Shown here piece after piece: positions 36,635 through 45,677 of a stretch of 64,000 nt of DNA; positions within the stretch are counted from its first letter, which is position 1; every line of letters begins with the position of its first letter. The position numbers were made by a program, and so were the translations under genes. This stretch comes from Zoogloea sp. LCSB751. GTDB taxonomy: Bacteria > Pseudomonadota > Gammaproteobacteria > Burkholderiales > Rhodocyclaceae. Below the pieces are notes generated by a model. That model did not search any database and was not told where the DNA came from. It saw only the letters and a list, made by a program, of their open reading frames with translations. The DNA lies in contig NZ_MWUM01000008.1 of the NCBI RefSeq assembly GCF_002028455.1, forward strand, positions 151,046 to 215,045. The letters are read 5' to 3'.

Positions 36635-36707
36635 GCCGTCCTTGTGGGGGCCGTCATCCTTTGCCCGGCATGAGAGAATTCGCTCCCCCTTTTTTCCGGA
36701 GTCTCCC

Positions 36708-37715
36708 ATGACCGAGTCCACCCAGGCCATTGCCGATCTTGTCATCCATCGCCTGATCCGTGCCGCCGAAGGTGCATCGACGGTCGAGTTGCGGCCGGCT
36801 TCCAATCCCGTCGACGAACCCGCCGCGCGCCTGATGGAGCGCCTGTGCAGGCATTTCGCCGAGCGGCCGGGCAAGGGCTACGGCTGGTTCGAGAAGGACG
36901 AGCGGGCCTTTCCGATGCCGCGCCTGGTGCGCGAGCACGCGGTGGATGGCAGCATGGATTTCGCGACCCTGTCCCGCGAGATGGTGACCCACCTGCAGCA
37001 GCGCCTCGACGAGGACAAGGTGGACGACGGCGGCTACGTGCTGATCGCCCGCGCCACCATCTTCGGCGCCGACTGCCTGTACGTGGCCCTGCTGCAGGAG
37101 ACCCTCGGCACGGTGATCGGCGACGGCCTGAGCATCCACGATAGCCCGCACCTGGATTTCGGCGCGCTGCAGGTGGCCGGGCGCATCGACATCACTGCCT
37201 GGCAGAACGGCGCCGAGCGCTACATCGCCTTCCTGAAGGGGCGCGGCGATCTGGCCGGCTGGTTCAAGCGCTTCCTCGGTTGCACCGACGTGGTGATCGC
37301 CCTCAAGGAGACCAAGAAGCTGGTCGAGACCCTGAGCCATTTCGCCGACACCCAGCAGCTGGAAACCCGCGAGCGCGACGAGCTGCTCGAACGCGCCCAC
37401 CTGGTGCTGGAGGAAATGGGCGAGAGCGGTGCGGCCCTCGACCTGCAGTCGGTGGCGAGCCAGATCTTCCCCGACGCGCCGGAGAAGCTCAGCGAAACCC
37501 TGCAGGACGAAGCCCTCGACCTGGCCAGCGGCTTCGTGCCGGACAAGCGTGCCCTGAAGCCCCTAATCCGCTTCCGGGCCAGCGCCGAGGACTGGAAGCT
37601 GGAGTTCGAACGCAGCGGCCTGCGCTCCGGTGCCGTCCAGTATGACAAGGCCAGCAACACGCTGGTGCTGACCAACGTGCCGGAAAGCCTGAAGAAACTG
37701 CTGCTGGAGGAGTAA
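36708..37715 (+). CDS. Nucleoid-associated protein YejK/NdpA
   Basis: The 335-residue protein has the NdpA/YejK pattern: MTESTQAIADLVIHRLIRAAEGASTVELR, MERLCRHFAERPGKGYGWFE, ADCLYVALLQETLGTVIGDGLSIHDSPHLDFG and YIAFLKGRGDLAGWFKRFLGCTD. These are nucleoid-associated DNA-binding proteins of poorly known function. The start at 36708 follows CCGGAGTCTCCC. It stands alone, followed by a REP-like palindrome pair. Confidence 0.88.
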   Translation: MTESTQAIADLVIHRLIRAAEGASTVELRPASNPVDEPAARLMERLCRHFAERPGKGYGWFEKDERAFPMPRLVREHAVDGSMDFATLSREMVTHLQQRLDEDKVDDGGYVLIARATIFGADCLYVALLQETLGTVIGDGLSIHDSPHLDFGALQVAGRIDITAWQNGAERYIAFLKGRGDLAGWFKRFLGCTDVVIALKETKKLVETLSHFADTQQLETRERDELLERAHLVLEEMGESGAALDLQSVASQIFPDAPEKLSETLQDEALDLASGFVPDKRALKPLIRFRASAEDWKLEFERSGLRSGAVQYDKASNTLVLTNVPESLKKLLLEE

Positions 37716-37721
37716 GGCGGC

Positions 37722-37788
37722 GTTGGGGCGAATTCATTCGCCCGCAGTCGGTTGAACGAAAGCCGTGGGCGAATGAATTCGCCCCAAC
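37722..37788. repeat. Paired REP-like elements in inverted orientation
   Basis: Two 22-bp arms (37722-37743 and 37767-37788) are perfect reverse complements and each contains the internal palindrome GCGAATTCATTCGC or its mirror. The 23-base centre separates them. The layout is that of a BIME-type pair just past the yejK stop. It shares the GGGGCGAAT core with the element at 32845. Confidence 0.75.
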
Positions 37789-37843
37789 GGGAGCCCCCAC
37801 GAGGTCGTGACCTGAACTGGGCTGGCGTCCCCGGTGGTCCGTG

Positions 37844-38542
37844 TCACAGCGACCACATGAACCAGCCGGCGGCGGCGAGGGCGCCGAGGCTGGTGAGTAC
37901 GGCGGTGGTGCGCAGCGGGTGGAACTGCGTCCACAGCAGCAGGCCGGTGATCGACAGCAGGATCAGGCTGCCGGCGATGGTGTCGGACAGCAGCACCCAG
38001 AAGGCGCTGGCGCCGACCGCCATGTGCAGCCGCGTGAGGGTGCCGATCGGCGTGGCATCCGACTGGTCGAGCTTGACGAAGCGGTTGCCGACGAAATACT
38101 CGGCGCTGACCCCGCGGGTCGGCGTCTGCAGGCCGACGGTCCAGCGCTCCGGCTGGGCCACGTCCCGGTCGGCCCAGATCACCGTGCGGGCCGGCTGGGT
38201 CTTCACCTGGGTGATTTGTCCCGCGGCAAATCCAAGCTCCTCACGCAGCCAGCCGGCGAGTTCGTCGGGGCTGCCGAAAGCCCGCGGCAGCTGCAGCTGG
38301 ACCGTCGTCTGAACAGTCTTCTCCACCGGGATCTTGAGCACCGCCCGGTGGTTGAGCAGGATGCCGGTGGCGCCGAACAGCAGCCCCAGCGCGGCACCCC
38401 ACAGCCCCACGTAGAGATGGATCTTGCGCAGCCAGCCGAGGAGCACCGCACGCCGGCTGCGCCGCCGCGGGCGGGCACCGGCGGCGGGCTGCAGGGCGGC
38501 AGAAGGCTTGCCGTCGAGGACGGCGGTGTCGCTGGAAGGCAT
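37844..38542 (-). CDS. PepSY-like membrane protein next to siderophore receptor
   Basis: The 232-residue protein has a basic N-terminus, a first helix after HLYVGLWGAALGLLFGATGILLNH, a periplasmic part with a WADRDVAQPERWTVGLQTPTRG stretch and a second helical pair near the C-terminus (LLSDTIAGSLILLSITGLLLWT). This resembles the PepSY-associated TM family that accompanies TonB siderophore receptors and may reduce or release ferric siderophores. It begins 10 bases after the receptor stop. Confidence 0.75.
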   Translation of the reverse strand: MPSSDTAVLDGKPSAALQPAAGARPRRRSRRAVLLGWLRKIHLYVGLWGAALGLLFGATGILLNHRAVLKIPVEKTVQTTVQLQLPRAFGSPDELAGWLREELGFAAGQITQVKTQPARTVIWADRDVAQPERWTVGLQTPTRGVSAEYFVGNRFVKLDQSDATPIGTLTRLHMAVGASAFWVLLSDTIAGSLILLSITGLLLWTQFHPLRTTAVLTSLGALAAAGWFMWSL

Positions 38543-38552
38543 CGGGCAGTCC

Positions 38553-40661
38553 TCAGAAGGCGTAGCGGGCGGTCAGCTGCACGGCGCGCGGGGCGCCCGG
38601 CAGGTTCAGGTTGGCGTTGCTGCCGTGGCCGGCGACGGTGTACTTGCGGTCGAACAGGTTGGTCAGGTTGAGCTGCAGGTCAAGGCCCTTGGCGCGGTAA
38701 TAGGCCATCGCATCGACGGTCGTGTAGGACGGCAGCGTGACGGTGTTGCCCGGGTTGGCGAAGCGGTCGCCGACGTAGTTCAGGCCGGCGCCGGCGCCAA
38801 AGCCGCTGCCGAGGGCCTTGGTCAGCCACAGGTTGGCGCTGTGTTCCGGCGTCAGCGTCGGGCGCTTGCCCTGCACCGCCTGGCCGGCGTCCATGGCGAT
38901 CGACGACACCATGCGCGCATCCAGCCAGGCGTAGCCGGACCAGACCTGCCAGCCGTGCGGCAGATCACCGGAGAAGCTCAGCTCAATGCCGTTGGTGCGT
39001 TGCACGCCGAGAGGCATGAGCACATTGGTCACCGGATCGGTGGTCTTGATGTTGGTGCGCTCGAGCCGGAAGGCCGAGGCAGTGGCCGACGCCAGACCAT
39101 TGAAAAAGTCGAACTTGGTGCCGATCTCCTGATTGGTGGTTTCCTCCGGCGCGATGCTGGCGTTGTTGGCGGCGAGCGGGAAGCTCTCGCCCGACGGCTG
39201 GAAGGACTTGCTCCAGGACGCGTAGTAGGAACGGTCCTCGGTCGGCTGATAGACCAGGCCGGCGCGCGGGCTCAGCGCGCTGTCGGTGCGCTCCAGGTTG
39301 GACTGGCCGGCGCGGCGTTCGCGGGTCGTCTGCTGGAAGCGGTCATAGCGCAGGCCGGCCAGGGCCTTCCAGTGCTGGGACAGGGTGGCCAGATCCTGGA
39401 TGTAGGCGCTGCTCACCGACATGATGCCGACGTTGTTGGTGGACGGTGCGGCGCTGACGTTGAAGGGCAGCACCGGCAGCACCGGGTTGAACAGCGACAC
39501 CGTGGCGATGTTGTTCTGGGTGCGGAACAGCTGGTCCTTGGTCTGCTGGCTGAGCTCGACGCCGTACAGCAGCTGGTGGGGCATGCCGGCCAGCGTGGTC
39601 TTCTGGACCAGCTCGGTCTGGTTGAAATAGCCGTCTTCCTGGCGCCGCACGTTGCTGCGGTTGAGGGAGGCGGTCAGGGCCTTCTCATTGACGGCGCCGA
39701 CCAGGGTGTTGTTGCGGTCCAGCGTGTAGTCGTAATAGCGGAAGGCGTTGCGCACCGACCAGGCTTCGTCGAAGCGGTGGTCCAGCGTGAAGCCGATGGC
39801 GGACACGCGGGTCTGGGTGTAGTCCGCGTCGCGGGCGTTGGCGGCGCCGTAGTAGGTGCTGGCCGGCACATTCACCGGCCGGCCCTGGTAGGCCGGAATG
39901 CCGAAGTCGGTCAGGCGGCGGTCGGACAGGTATTCGGCCTGGATCAGCAGCCTGGTCTGGCTGCCGAGCTGGAAGGACAACGACGGCGCGAAGGCCTCGC
40001 GTTCCAGAAACTGCATGTCGCGGTAGCTGTCGCTGCGCTCGATGGCGCCGGTGACGCGGAAGGCCACGCCGCTGTCGTCGAACTTGCGGGCCAGGTCCAC
40101 CTCGCCGCGGCGCTGGTTCCAGCTGCCGACCTGCAGGCTGACCTCGCTGCGGTCGATGCCGGGTTTCTTGGTGATGCGGTTGATCAGGCCGCCCGACGAG
40201 CCACGGCCGTACAGCACCGACGCCGGCCCTTTGACGACTTCCACCTGCTCGATGTTGGACAGGTCGCGGAAGTACATCGCATCGTCGCGCAGGCCGTCGA
40301 TGAACTGGTCGGCGATCGCCGAGAAGCCGCGGATCGTCACCTGGTCACGCTGGCCGTCGCCGGTGGACAGGCCGACGCCGGGCACCGACTTCAGCACATC
40401 CTGCAGTGAATGCACGGCCTGGTCGCGCAGCAGGCTCTGGGGAACGACATTGACGGTCTGCGGGATGTCGCGCAGCGGTGCGTCGATCTTGGTGGCGCTG
40501 GTGGCGGTGGGCGGGTTGTAGGTCGGCGGCAGTTCGCGACCGCCGCTGACCTTGACCGCGGACAAGGTCGGCCCACCGTCGGCTTCGGTAGATTGCTGGG
40601 CCCATGCTGAGCTGCACAGGAGGGAGATTGCCAGCGCCAGCGGGCGTCGTTGCAGTGCCAT
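38553..40661 (-). CDS. TonB-dependent siderophore receptor
   Basis: The 702-residue outer-membrane protein has a signal peptide (LALAISLLCSSAWAQQ), the plug domain (DIPQTVNVVPQSLLRDQAVHSLQDVLKSVPGV; VEVVKGPASVLYGRGSSGGLINRITKKPG) and a 22-strand barrel ending in RYAF. It belongs to the FhuA/Fiu-like ferric-siderophore class. A Fur-box-like sequence lies 130 bases upstream. It takes up ferric siderophores using TonB energy. Confidence 0.92.
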   Translation of the reverse strand: MALQRRPLALAISLLCSSAWAQQSTEADGGPTLSAVKVSGGRELPPTYNPPTATSATKIDAPLRDIPQTVNVVPQSLLRDQAVHSLQDVLKSVPGVGLSTGDGQRDQVTIRGFSAIADQFIDGLRDDAMYFRDLSNIEQVEVVKGPASVLYGRGSSGGLINRITKKPGIDRSEVSLQVGSWNQRRGEVDLARKFDDSGVAFRVTGAIERSDSYRDMQFLEREAFAPSLSFQLGSQTRLLIQAEYLSDRRLTDFGIPAYQGRPVNVPASTYYGAANARDADYTQTRVSAIGFTLDHRFDEAWSVRNAFRYYDYTLDRNNTLVGAVNEKALTASLNRSNVRRQEDGYFNQTELVQKTTLAGMPHQLLYGVELSQQTKDQLFRTQNNIATVSLFNPVLPVLPFNVSAAPSTNNVGIMSVSSAYIQDLATLSQHWKALAGLRYDRFQQTTRERRAGQSNLERTDSALSPRAGLVYQPTEDRSYYASWSKSFQPSGESFPLAANNASIAPEETTNQEIGTKFDFFNGLASATASAFRLERTNIKTTDPVTNVLMPLGVQRTNGIELSFSGDLPHGWQVWSGYAWLDARMVSSIAMDAGQAVQGKRPTLTPEHSANLWLTKALGSGFGAGAGLNYVGDRFANPGNTVTLPSYTTVDAMAYYRAKGLDLQLNLTNLFDRKYTVAGHGSNANLNLPGAPRAVQLTARYAF

Positions 40662-40790
40662 GTCGGTTCCTTCGAGACCTGGGATGAGATCCGGCGTGGC
40701 TGGCTGGTCGCGTCGTCTGACGGCACTGGCTGGCTGAAAGCCCGGGTGTTAAGCAGAGTAAATATCGGTAAATCTGTGAAAATTGTAAAT

Positions 40791-40809
40791 GATGTTTATT
40801 CTCATTTGC
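40791..40809 (-). promoter_or_regulatory. Fur box upstream of the siderophore receptor
   Basis: On the minus strand this reads GCAAATGAGAATAAACATC, matching the 19-bp Fur consensus at 13 positions. It sits in an AT-rich stretch between the receptor and the RlmN-like gene. It implies iron repression of the receptor and PepSY operon. Confidence 0.7.
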
Positions 40810-40948
40810 AAGCCCGGCAAATCCGATTCGTACAGCGCAGGGCATGCGCTGGTCTGTGGAGACGGCGCAAGGAGGCCACCGTTTTCCGCGTGGGGGCGCG
40901 GAAAACGGTGGTTGGGGCAGGTGGGGGAGACGTGTTGCGGAGGCGGCG

Positions 40949-41986
40949 TCAGGCCGCCGGTTTGCGCACCATGCGTACCGGCGTCTCGCCGGCGATGACG
41001 CGGGCGCGCAGTTGCCCGCAGCCGCCGTCCACGTCCTGTCCGGCGGAGTTGCGCAGCTTGGTGAGGATGCCGCGGCGGTGGAGCTGGCGCGCGATATCGG
41101 CGGCCTTGCTCCAGTCCGGCCGGCGGTAGGGCAGGTCGGGCACGGCGTTGTAGGGGATCATGTTCATGATCGCGTATTTGCCGGCGAGCAGGCGCACGAT
41201 GCCGTCGAGTTCTTCCGGCGTGTCGTTGAGCCCATCGATCAGCGTCCATTGGTACTGGATCGGGTAGCCGGTGGCGCGGGCGTAGGCTTCGCCGAGTTCG
41301 ACGATCTCGTCGGGCGTCAGCGGCGGTGCCTTGGGCAGCAGGTCGGCGCGCAGGTCGGCGCGGGTGGTGTGAAGCGACAGGGCGAGTGCCGGCTTCACCG
41401 GGCCTTCCGGTAGCCGCTCGAAGACCCGCGGATCGCCGACCGTCGAAAACACCAGGTTCTTGTGGCCGATGCCGCCTTCGGTGCCGAGGAGCTGGATGGC
41501 TTCGAGCACGTTGTCCAGGTTGTGGGCCGGTTCGCCCATGCCCATGAAGACCACCTTCTTCACCAGCCGGCGGGCGCGGGCCAGCACCACCTGGGCGACG
41601 ATCTCGGCGCTGCCGACCTGGCGCAGCAGGCCGTCGCGGCCGGTCATGCAGAAGCGGCAGCCCACCGCGCAACCCACCTGGCTGGACACGCACAGGCCGT
41701 CTCGCGGCAGTAGCACGCTTTCCACCGTCTGCTTGTCGGCGAGTTGCACCAGCAGACGTGCCGAGCCGTCGTCGCCGGGGTGTTCCGAGCGCACCTGGGC
41801 CAGGCTGGCGAGCTCTGCGGTGAGGGCCGGCAGGGCGTCCACGACAGCCTGCGGCAGCATCGGGCCGCGCCGCGTCGGGCCGGCGTCGAGGGGCAGGGCG
41901 TGGGTCCACGCGCGCAGTACGCGCTGGATATGCACGGGTTTGGCGCCCAGATCGGCAAGGCGTTGGCGGAGGTGTTCGATGCGCAT
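40949..41986 (-). CDS. RlmN-family radical SAM RNA methyltransferase paralogue
   Basis: The 345-residue protein has the radical SAM motif GCAVGCRFCMTG (CxxxCxxC), then VVFMGMGEPAHNLDNV, STVGDP, LALSLHTTRADLR and MIPYN. A conserved late Cys region is GQDVDGGCGQLRAR. RlmN methylates A2503 of 23S rRNA and certain tRNAs. The protein is shorter than canonical RlmN (about 370 residues), lacks the GYPRP-type N-terminal domain features I expect, and may be a second-clade enzyme. A canonical copy could lie outside the window. Confidence 0.8.
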   Translation of the reverse strand: MRIEHLRQRLADLGAKPVHIQRVLRAWTHALPLDAGPTRRGPMLPQAVVDALPALTAELASLAQVRSEHPGDDGSARLLVQLADKQTVESVLLPRDGLCVSSQVGCAVGCRFCMTGRDGLLRQVGSAEIVAQVVLARARRLVKKVVFMGMGEPAHNLDNVLEAIQLLGTEGGIGHKNLVFSTVGDPRVFERLPEGPVKPALALSLHTTRADLRADLLPKAPPLTPDEIVELGEAYARATGYPIQYQWTLIDGLNDTPEELDGIVRLLAGKYAIMNMIPYNAVPDLPYRRPDWSKAADIARQLHRRGILTKLRNSAGQDVDGGCGQLRARVIAGETPVRMVRKPAA

Positions 41987-42129
41987 GAGGGGGTGAATGA
42001 TAGCAACTCGCTCGCAGCCACGGCATTCGCATCGACCACGATGGGGTGCTGCGGGTGGACGCCGGCGCTGCCATCGCCTACACCTGGACCATTGGGTCTC
42101 CGGCCCAAGCTTTGCCAAGGAGGCATGCT

Positions 42130-42543
42130 ATGCAAGTGACGCCCTACCTGTTTTTCGATGGCCGCTGCGAAGAGGCCGTCCAGTTCTACCAGCACGTCTT
42201 CGGTGCCCAGGTGGACATGCTGATGCGCAACCGTGACAACCCCGAACCGCCGCTGCCGGGCATGCTGCCCCCCGGTTCGGAAGACAAGGTCCTGCACTGT
42301 AGTTTCCGTATCGGCGACACGTTGGTGATGGCCTCCGATGGCCGCTGCCAGGGCAGTACGCCGTTCCAGGGCTTTGCCTTGTCCGTCGCGCCGACGGATC
42401 CGGCGGTAGCCGAGAAATTCTTTACTGCCCTGGCGGAGGGTGGGCAGGTGCAGATGCCGCTCGCCAAGACCTTCTGGTCACCCTGTTTCGGCATGGTGAC
42501 GGACCGCTTCGGGGTGCTGTGGATGCTTACCGTGGCGTCGTGA
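42130..42543 (+). CDS. VOC-family protein (PhnB-like)
   Basis: The 137-residue protein starts MQVTPYLFFDGRCEEAVQFYQHVFGAQVDMLMR with the glyoxalase/bleomycin-resistance fold, SFRIGDTLVMASDG and a late FGMVTDRFGVLWML, the PhnB/3-demethylubiquinone-9-methyltransferase-like pattern. The ATG at 42130 follows CAAGGAGGCATGCT. The role is not determined. Confidence 0.88.
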   Translation: MQVTPYLFFDGRCEEAVQFYQHVFGAQVDMLMRNRDNPEPPLPGMLPPGSEDKVLHCSFRIGDTLVMASDGRCQGSTPFQGFALSVAPTDPAVAEKFFTALAEGGQVQMPLAKTFWSPCFGMVTDRFGVLWMLTVAS

Positions 42544-42582
42544 CGGGGCGCCGGGGGGCGCGTATCGGGTAAAGTGCCGGCG

Positions 42583-42984
42583 ATGTGCCCCTCTTTCCGC
42601 GTGTCCGACGACGAGGTCGAATTCACCGCCATCCGCGCCCAGGGGGCCGGCGGGCAGAACGTCAACAAAGTGTCGACGGCGGTGCATCTGCGTTTCGACA
42701 TTGTCGCTTCGTCGCTCCCCGACGCCATCAAGGCCCGTCTGCTCCAGTTGGGCGACCAGCGCATCAGCAAGAGCGGGATCATCATCATCAAGGCCCAGGA
42801 ATACCGCAGCCTCGACAAGAACCGTGCCGAGGCTTTGGGCCGCCTGCAGGCGCTGATCGATAGCGTCGCGGTGGTGCCGAAGGCGCGGCGCGCGACCAAG
42901 CCGACCCGTGGCTCGGTGACCCGCCGGCTGGAGGGCAAGGCGCGCCGCAGTGCCGTCAAGGCTGGCCGGGGGCGTGTCGAATAG
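42583..42984 (+). CDS. arfB: Alternative ribosome-rescue factor ArfB
   Basis: The 133-residue protein has [20 protein letters not shown] (the GGQ release-factor motif), [15 protein letters not shown] and a basic C-terminal tail ([25 protein letters not shown]). ArfB enters stalled ribosomes and hydrolyses peptidyl-tRNA. A GTG nine bases upstream is an alternative start. Confidence 0.92.
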   Translation: MCPSFRVSDDEVEFTAIRAQGAGGQNVNKVSTAVHLRFDIVASSLPDAIKARLLQLGDQRISKSGIIIIKAQEYRSLDKNRAEALGRLQALIDSVAVVPKARRATKPTRGSVTRRLEGKARRSAVKAGRGRVE

Positions 42985-43143
42985 GGCTGGATGCGGGATA
43001 ATCGCAGCCTCACCCTTTATTCGGGCGCTGCATGCTTTCGCTGCGCCCCGCCGTTTTCCCCTGTCTCTTCCCGCATGTGCCGGTCGTTCATCCGGCGGCA
43101 CTGTCGGCAGCCTTTTTCACGCAGCATCCCGCAGGATCACCCC

Positions 43144-43251
43144 ATGCAATTCCAACGCTCCATCCCCGGCAAGGATCTCCCCATCGAATCCTCCATCGTC
43201 ACCCCGTTGCTGGCGACCGGCGCCAGGCCGCACCCGGAGAGACGCGCATGA
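43144..43251 (+). CDS. 35-residue ORF resembling YcaO N-terminus, coupled to RIO kinase
   Basis: The frame MQFQRSIPGKDLPIESSI has the IPGKD-x3-E-x-SI pattern that opens YcaO proteins, but stops after 35 residues. An AGGAT sequence precedes the ATG by four bases. The TGA overlaps the ATG of the RIO kinase gene (ATGA), so it may serve as a leader peptide. It could equally be a truncated ycaO remnant. Confidence 0.45.
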   Translation: MQFQRSIPGKDLPIESSIVTPLLATGARPHPERRA

Positions 43252-44117
43252 AGACGCCGAGCCGGATCGAACCGCTGGTCGCCGACGGGCTGGTGGATGG
43301 CGTGTTGCGTCAGTTGATGAGTGGCAAGGAAGCCATGGTCTACGTCGTCCAGTGTGGCGATGAGATCCGCTGCGCCAAGGTGTACAAGGAGGCCAACAAG
43401 CGTGGCTTCCACACCGCGGTGGATTACACCGAGGGCCGCAAGGTGAAGAACAGCCGCCAGGCCCGAGCGATGGCCAAGCGCTCCCGCTATGGCCGCGAGG
43501 AGCAGGAGGCCGCCTGGCAGCACGCCGAGGTGGATGCGCTGCGCCGCCTCGCCGCGGCTGGTGTGAGGGTGCCCGAACCCTACCAGTTCCATGAGGGCGT
43601 GCTGCTGATGGAGTTGGTGGCCGACGAGGACGGCGAGCCGGCGCCGCGCCTCAACGATCTGGCGTTGAGCGAGGAGGAGGCGCTTGCCTACCACGCGGCC
43701 CTGATCCGCGAGGTGGTGCGCATGCTGTGCGCCGGCATCGTGCACGGCGATCTGTCCGAGTACAACGTGCTGGTGGATGGAAACGGCCCGGTCATCATCG
43801 ACCTGCCCCAGGCGGTGGATGCCGCGGCCAACAACAACGCCAAGCGGATGCTGGAACGGGACGTGGACAACCTGGCCAGCTACTTCGGCCAGTTCGCCCC
43901 GGTGTTGCTGGGGACCCGCTACGGCCCTGAAATCTGGTCCCTCTACGAAACCGGCGCGCTCCATCCGGAAAGCGTTCTGACCGGGCATTTCGAGGAGGCC
44001 GCGCGGGATGTGGACCTGGATGAGGTGATGCAGGTCATCGACGCCGCCAAGGATGAAGATGCCGAACGGCGGGCCCGCCAGGAGGCCGCCCGGCTCGAGG
44101 AACTGGGCGGGGATTGA
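43248..44117 (+). CDS. RIO-family serine protein kinase
   Basis: The 289-residue protein has GKEAMVYVVQCGDEIRCAKVYKEANKRGF (P-loop and Lys), a catalytic loop GIVHGDLSEYNVLV and the metal motif IIDLPQAVD, as in RIO1 kinases and bacterial relatives. The C-terminus is acidic. Archaeal and eukaryotic RIO proteins act in ribosome maturation; the bacterial role is unclear. The gene is coupled to a short upstream ORF and follows arfB, another ribosome-linked gene. Confidence 0.9.
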   Translation: MKTPSRIEPLVADGLVDGVLRQLMSGKEAMVYVVQCGDEIRCAKVYKEANKRGFHTAVDYTEGRKVKNSRQARAMAKRSRYGREEQEAAWQHAEVDALRRLAAAGVRVPEPYQFHEGVLLMELVADEDGEPAPRLNDLALSEEEALAYHAALIREVVRMLCAGIVHGDLSEYNVLVDGNGPVIIDLPQAVDAAANNNAKRMLERDVDNLASYFGQFAPVLLGTRYGPEIWSLYETGALHPESVLTGHFEEAARDVDLDEVMQVIDAAKDEDAERRARQEAARLEELGGD

Positions 44118-44141
44118 GCGGACACGGCCGTTTGGCTGTTT

Positions 44142-45005
44142 TCAGTCGTGCAGACGGGACAGGTCCAGTTTGCCGTCGGTGATCGGCGGGCACCAGAAGT
44201 AGCTGCCGGACAGTGGCCGCGTGAAGCGGAACAGTGCGTCCACGATGCCGTCCTCCAGGCCGACCATGCGGCGCATCTGGGCCTGGAAGGCGTCCACCGT
44301 GTGGCCAAAGGCGACGAACATCAGGCCGGCTTCGCGGCCCTCGGCCCACGGCAGCGAGCGGCGCAGCACGAAGGCTTCAGGCGTGAAGCTCTCCTGGGCG
44401 GTGCGCTTTACGTGGGCTGATGCGGGAGCGTCGTCGAGTTCCTCGTTGTCGGAGCGGCGGCGGCCGATGCAGTCGTCGCGCTCCTCCGGCTGCATCGCCT
44501 CGAGGCGGCGGAAATCGTGGATCCAGCGTTGCACGGCGACGAAGCTGGAGCCGTCGGTGGCGATTGCGGCTTCGACAGCGGCTTCTTCGGTGGGATTCTC
44601 GGTGCCATCCTCGTAACCGCTGAGGTCGCGGCCGCCGTCATGTTTGAAGGCGTCCCAGGATTCTTCCAGGTGGAACACCGGGGCGAGGGCTTCCTCGATA
44701 TGGCGGGCCCGGTGCAGCAGCTCGCCGCGGTCCTCGCCGCGCAGCCACAGCCACAGCGCGAAGGGCGTCGAGGGCAGCTCCACGCCGGGGCCGTTGAGCG
44801 GCGGGAAGGGTTTGAGGCCGGCGACCTTCCTGCCGAGCGCGCTGACCGGCGCCAGGCCGATGCCGGCCACGGTGCGCTCGCCGTCCACGACGGCTTGCAG
44901 GGCGGCGAGGCCGGCGGACACGTCGCTGTCGGGCGCGAGGGAAAAGGACAGGTAGCGGGCGAGGGGCGGCAGCGGCTGCAGGATGCCGGCTTGCGGGGTG
45001 CTCAT
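44142..45005 (-). CDS. Dyp-type peroxidase (YfeX-like)
   Basis: The 287-residue protein has the GYEDGTENP signature (GxxDG) with the catalytic Asp, the proximal His in SAHVKRTAQESF and FVAFGHTVDAFQAQMRRMVG. The start at 45005 is supported by GGAGAGAATC. Dyp peroxidases oxidise dyes and porphyrinogens using heme and H2O2. No signal peptide or encapsulin gene is visible, so it is probably cytoplasmic. Confidence 0.93.
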   Translation of the reverse strand: MSTPQAGILQPLPPLARYLSFSLAPDSDVSAGLAALQAVVDGERTVAGIGLAPVSALGRKVAGLKPFPPLNGPGVELPSTPFALWLWLRGEDRGELLHRARHIEEALAPVFHLEESWDAFKHDGGRDLSGYEDGTENPTEEAAVEAAIATDGSSFVAVQRWIHDFRRLEAMQPEERDDCIGRRRSDNEELDDAPASAHVKRTAQESFTPEAFVLRRSLPWAEGREAGLMFVAFGHTVDAFQAQMRRMVGLEDGIVDALFRFTRPLSGSYFWCPPITDGKLDLSRLHD

Positions 45006-45064
45006 GATTCTCTCCGGGTATTGTTCGTTTCGCTGGCGATGATAGAGCAATCCCCGCCGGGCCG

Positions 45065-45667
45065 TCAGCCGCCCGCGGCGTCGTTGCGGCCGAGGCGGTA
45101 GAGGGCCACGCTGGCCAGGAAGTTAGGCTCCTCGACGATCACCTTGTCCTCGTCGAATGCCAGCCGCTCACGGATCGCGATGCCTTCCTGTTCGCACAGG
45201 GTTTCGAAGTCGGCAATGGTGAAGAAGCGCACATTGGGCGTGTCGTACCACTGGTACGGCAGGTTCTTGGAAACCGGCATGCGTCCGTTGAGGATGGCCT
45301 GGCGATGGCGCCAGTAGGCGAAGTTGGGGAAACTCACCACCGCCTCGTGGCCGACCCGCAGCATTTCCTTGAGGATGCCCTGGGTGTTGCGCATGGCCTG
45401 CAGCGACAGGCTCATGATGACGTGGTCGAAGAAGCCGTCGTCGAAGCCGGCAAGGCCTTGTTCGAGGTCGATCTGGATCACGTTGACGCCGTTGCGGGCG
45501 CAGGCCAGCACGCCCTCCGGGCTCTTCTCGACGCCGTAGCCGCGGACCTGGCGGCGATCCTGGAGGTAACGCAGCAGGCTGCCGTCGCCGCAGCCCAGGT
45601 CGAGGATCCGTTCGCCGGGCTCGATCCAGTTGGAGATCACATCGTAGTCGTAACGCTGGAAGCTCAT
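45065..45667 (-). CDS. metW: MetW, methionine biosynthesis methyltransferase-like protein
   Basis: The 200-residue protein has RILDLGCGDGSLLRYLQDRRQVRGYGVEKSPEGVLAC (SAM-binding motif I), then VNVIQIDLEQGLAGFDDGFFDHVIMSLSLQAMRNTQ, typical of MetW. MetW is encoded next to MetX in proteobacteria and is required for homoserine acylation there. It starts 10 bases after the metX stop. Confidence 0.93.
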   Translation of the reverse strand: MSFQRYDYDVISNWIEPGERILDLGCGDGSLLRYLQDRRQVRGYGVEKSPEGVLACARNGVNVIQIDLEQGLAGFDDGFFDHVIMSLSLQAMRNTQGILKEMLRVGHEAVVSFPNFAYWRHRQAILNGRMPVSKNLPYQWYDTPNVRFFTIADFETLCEQEGIAIRERLAFDEDKVIVEEPNFLASVALYRLGRNDAAGG

Positions 45668-45677
45668 CTTTTAGCCC

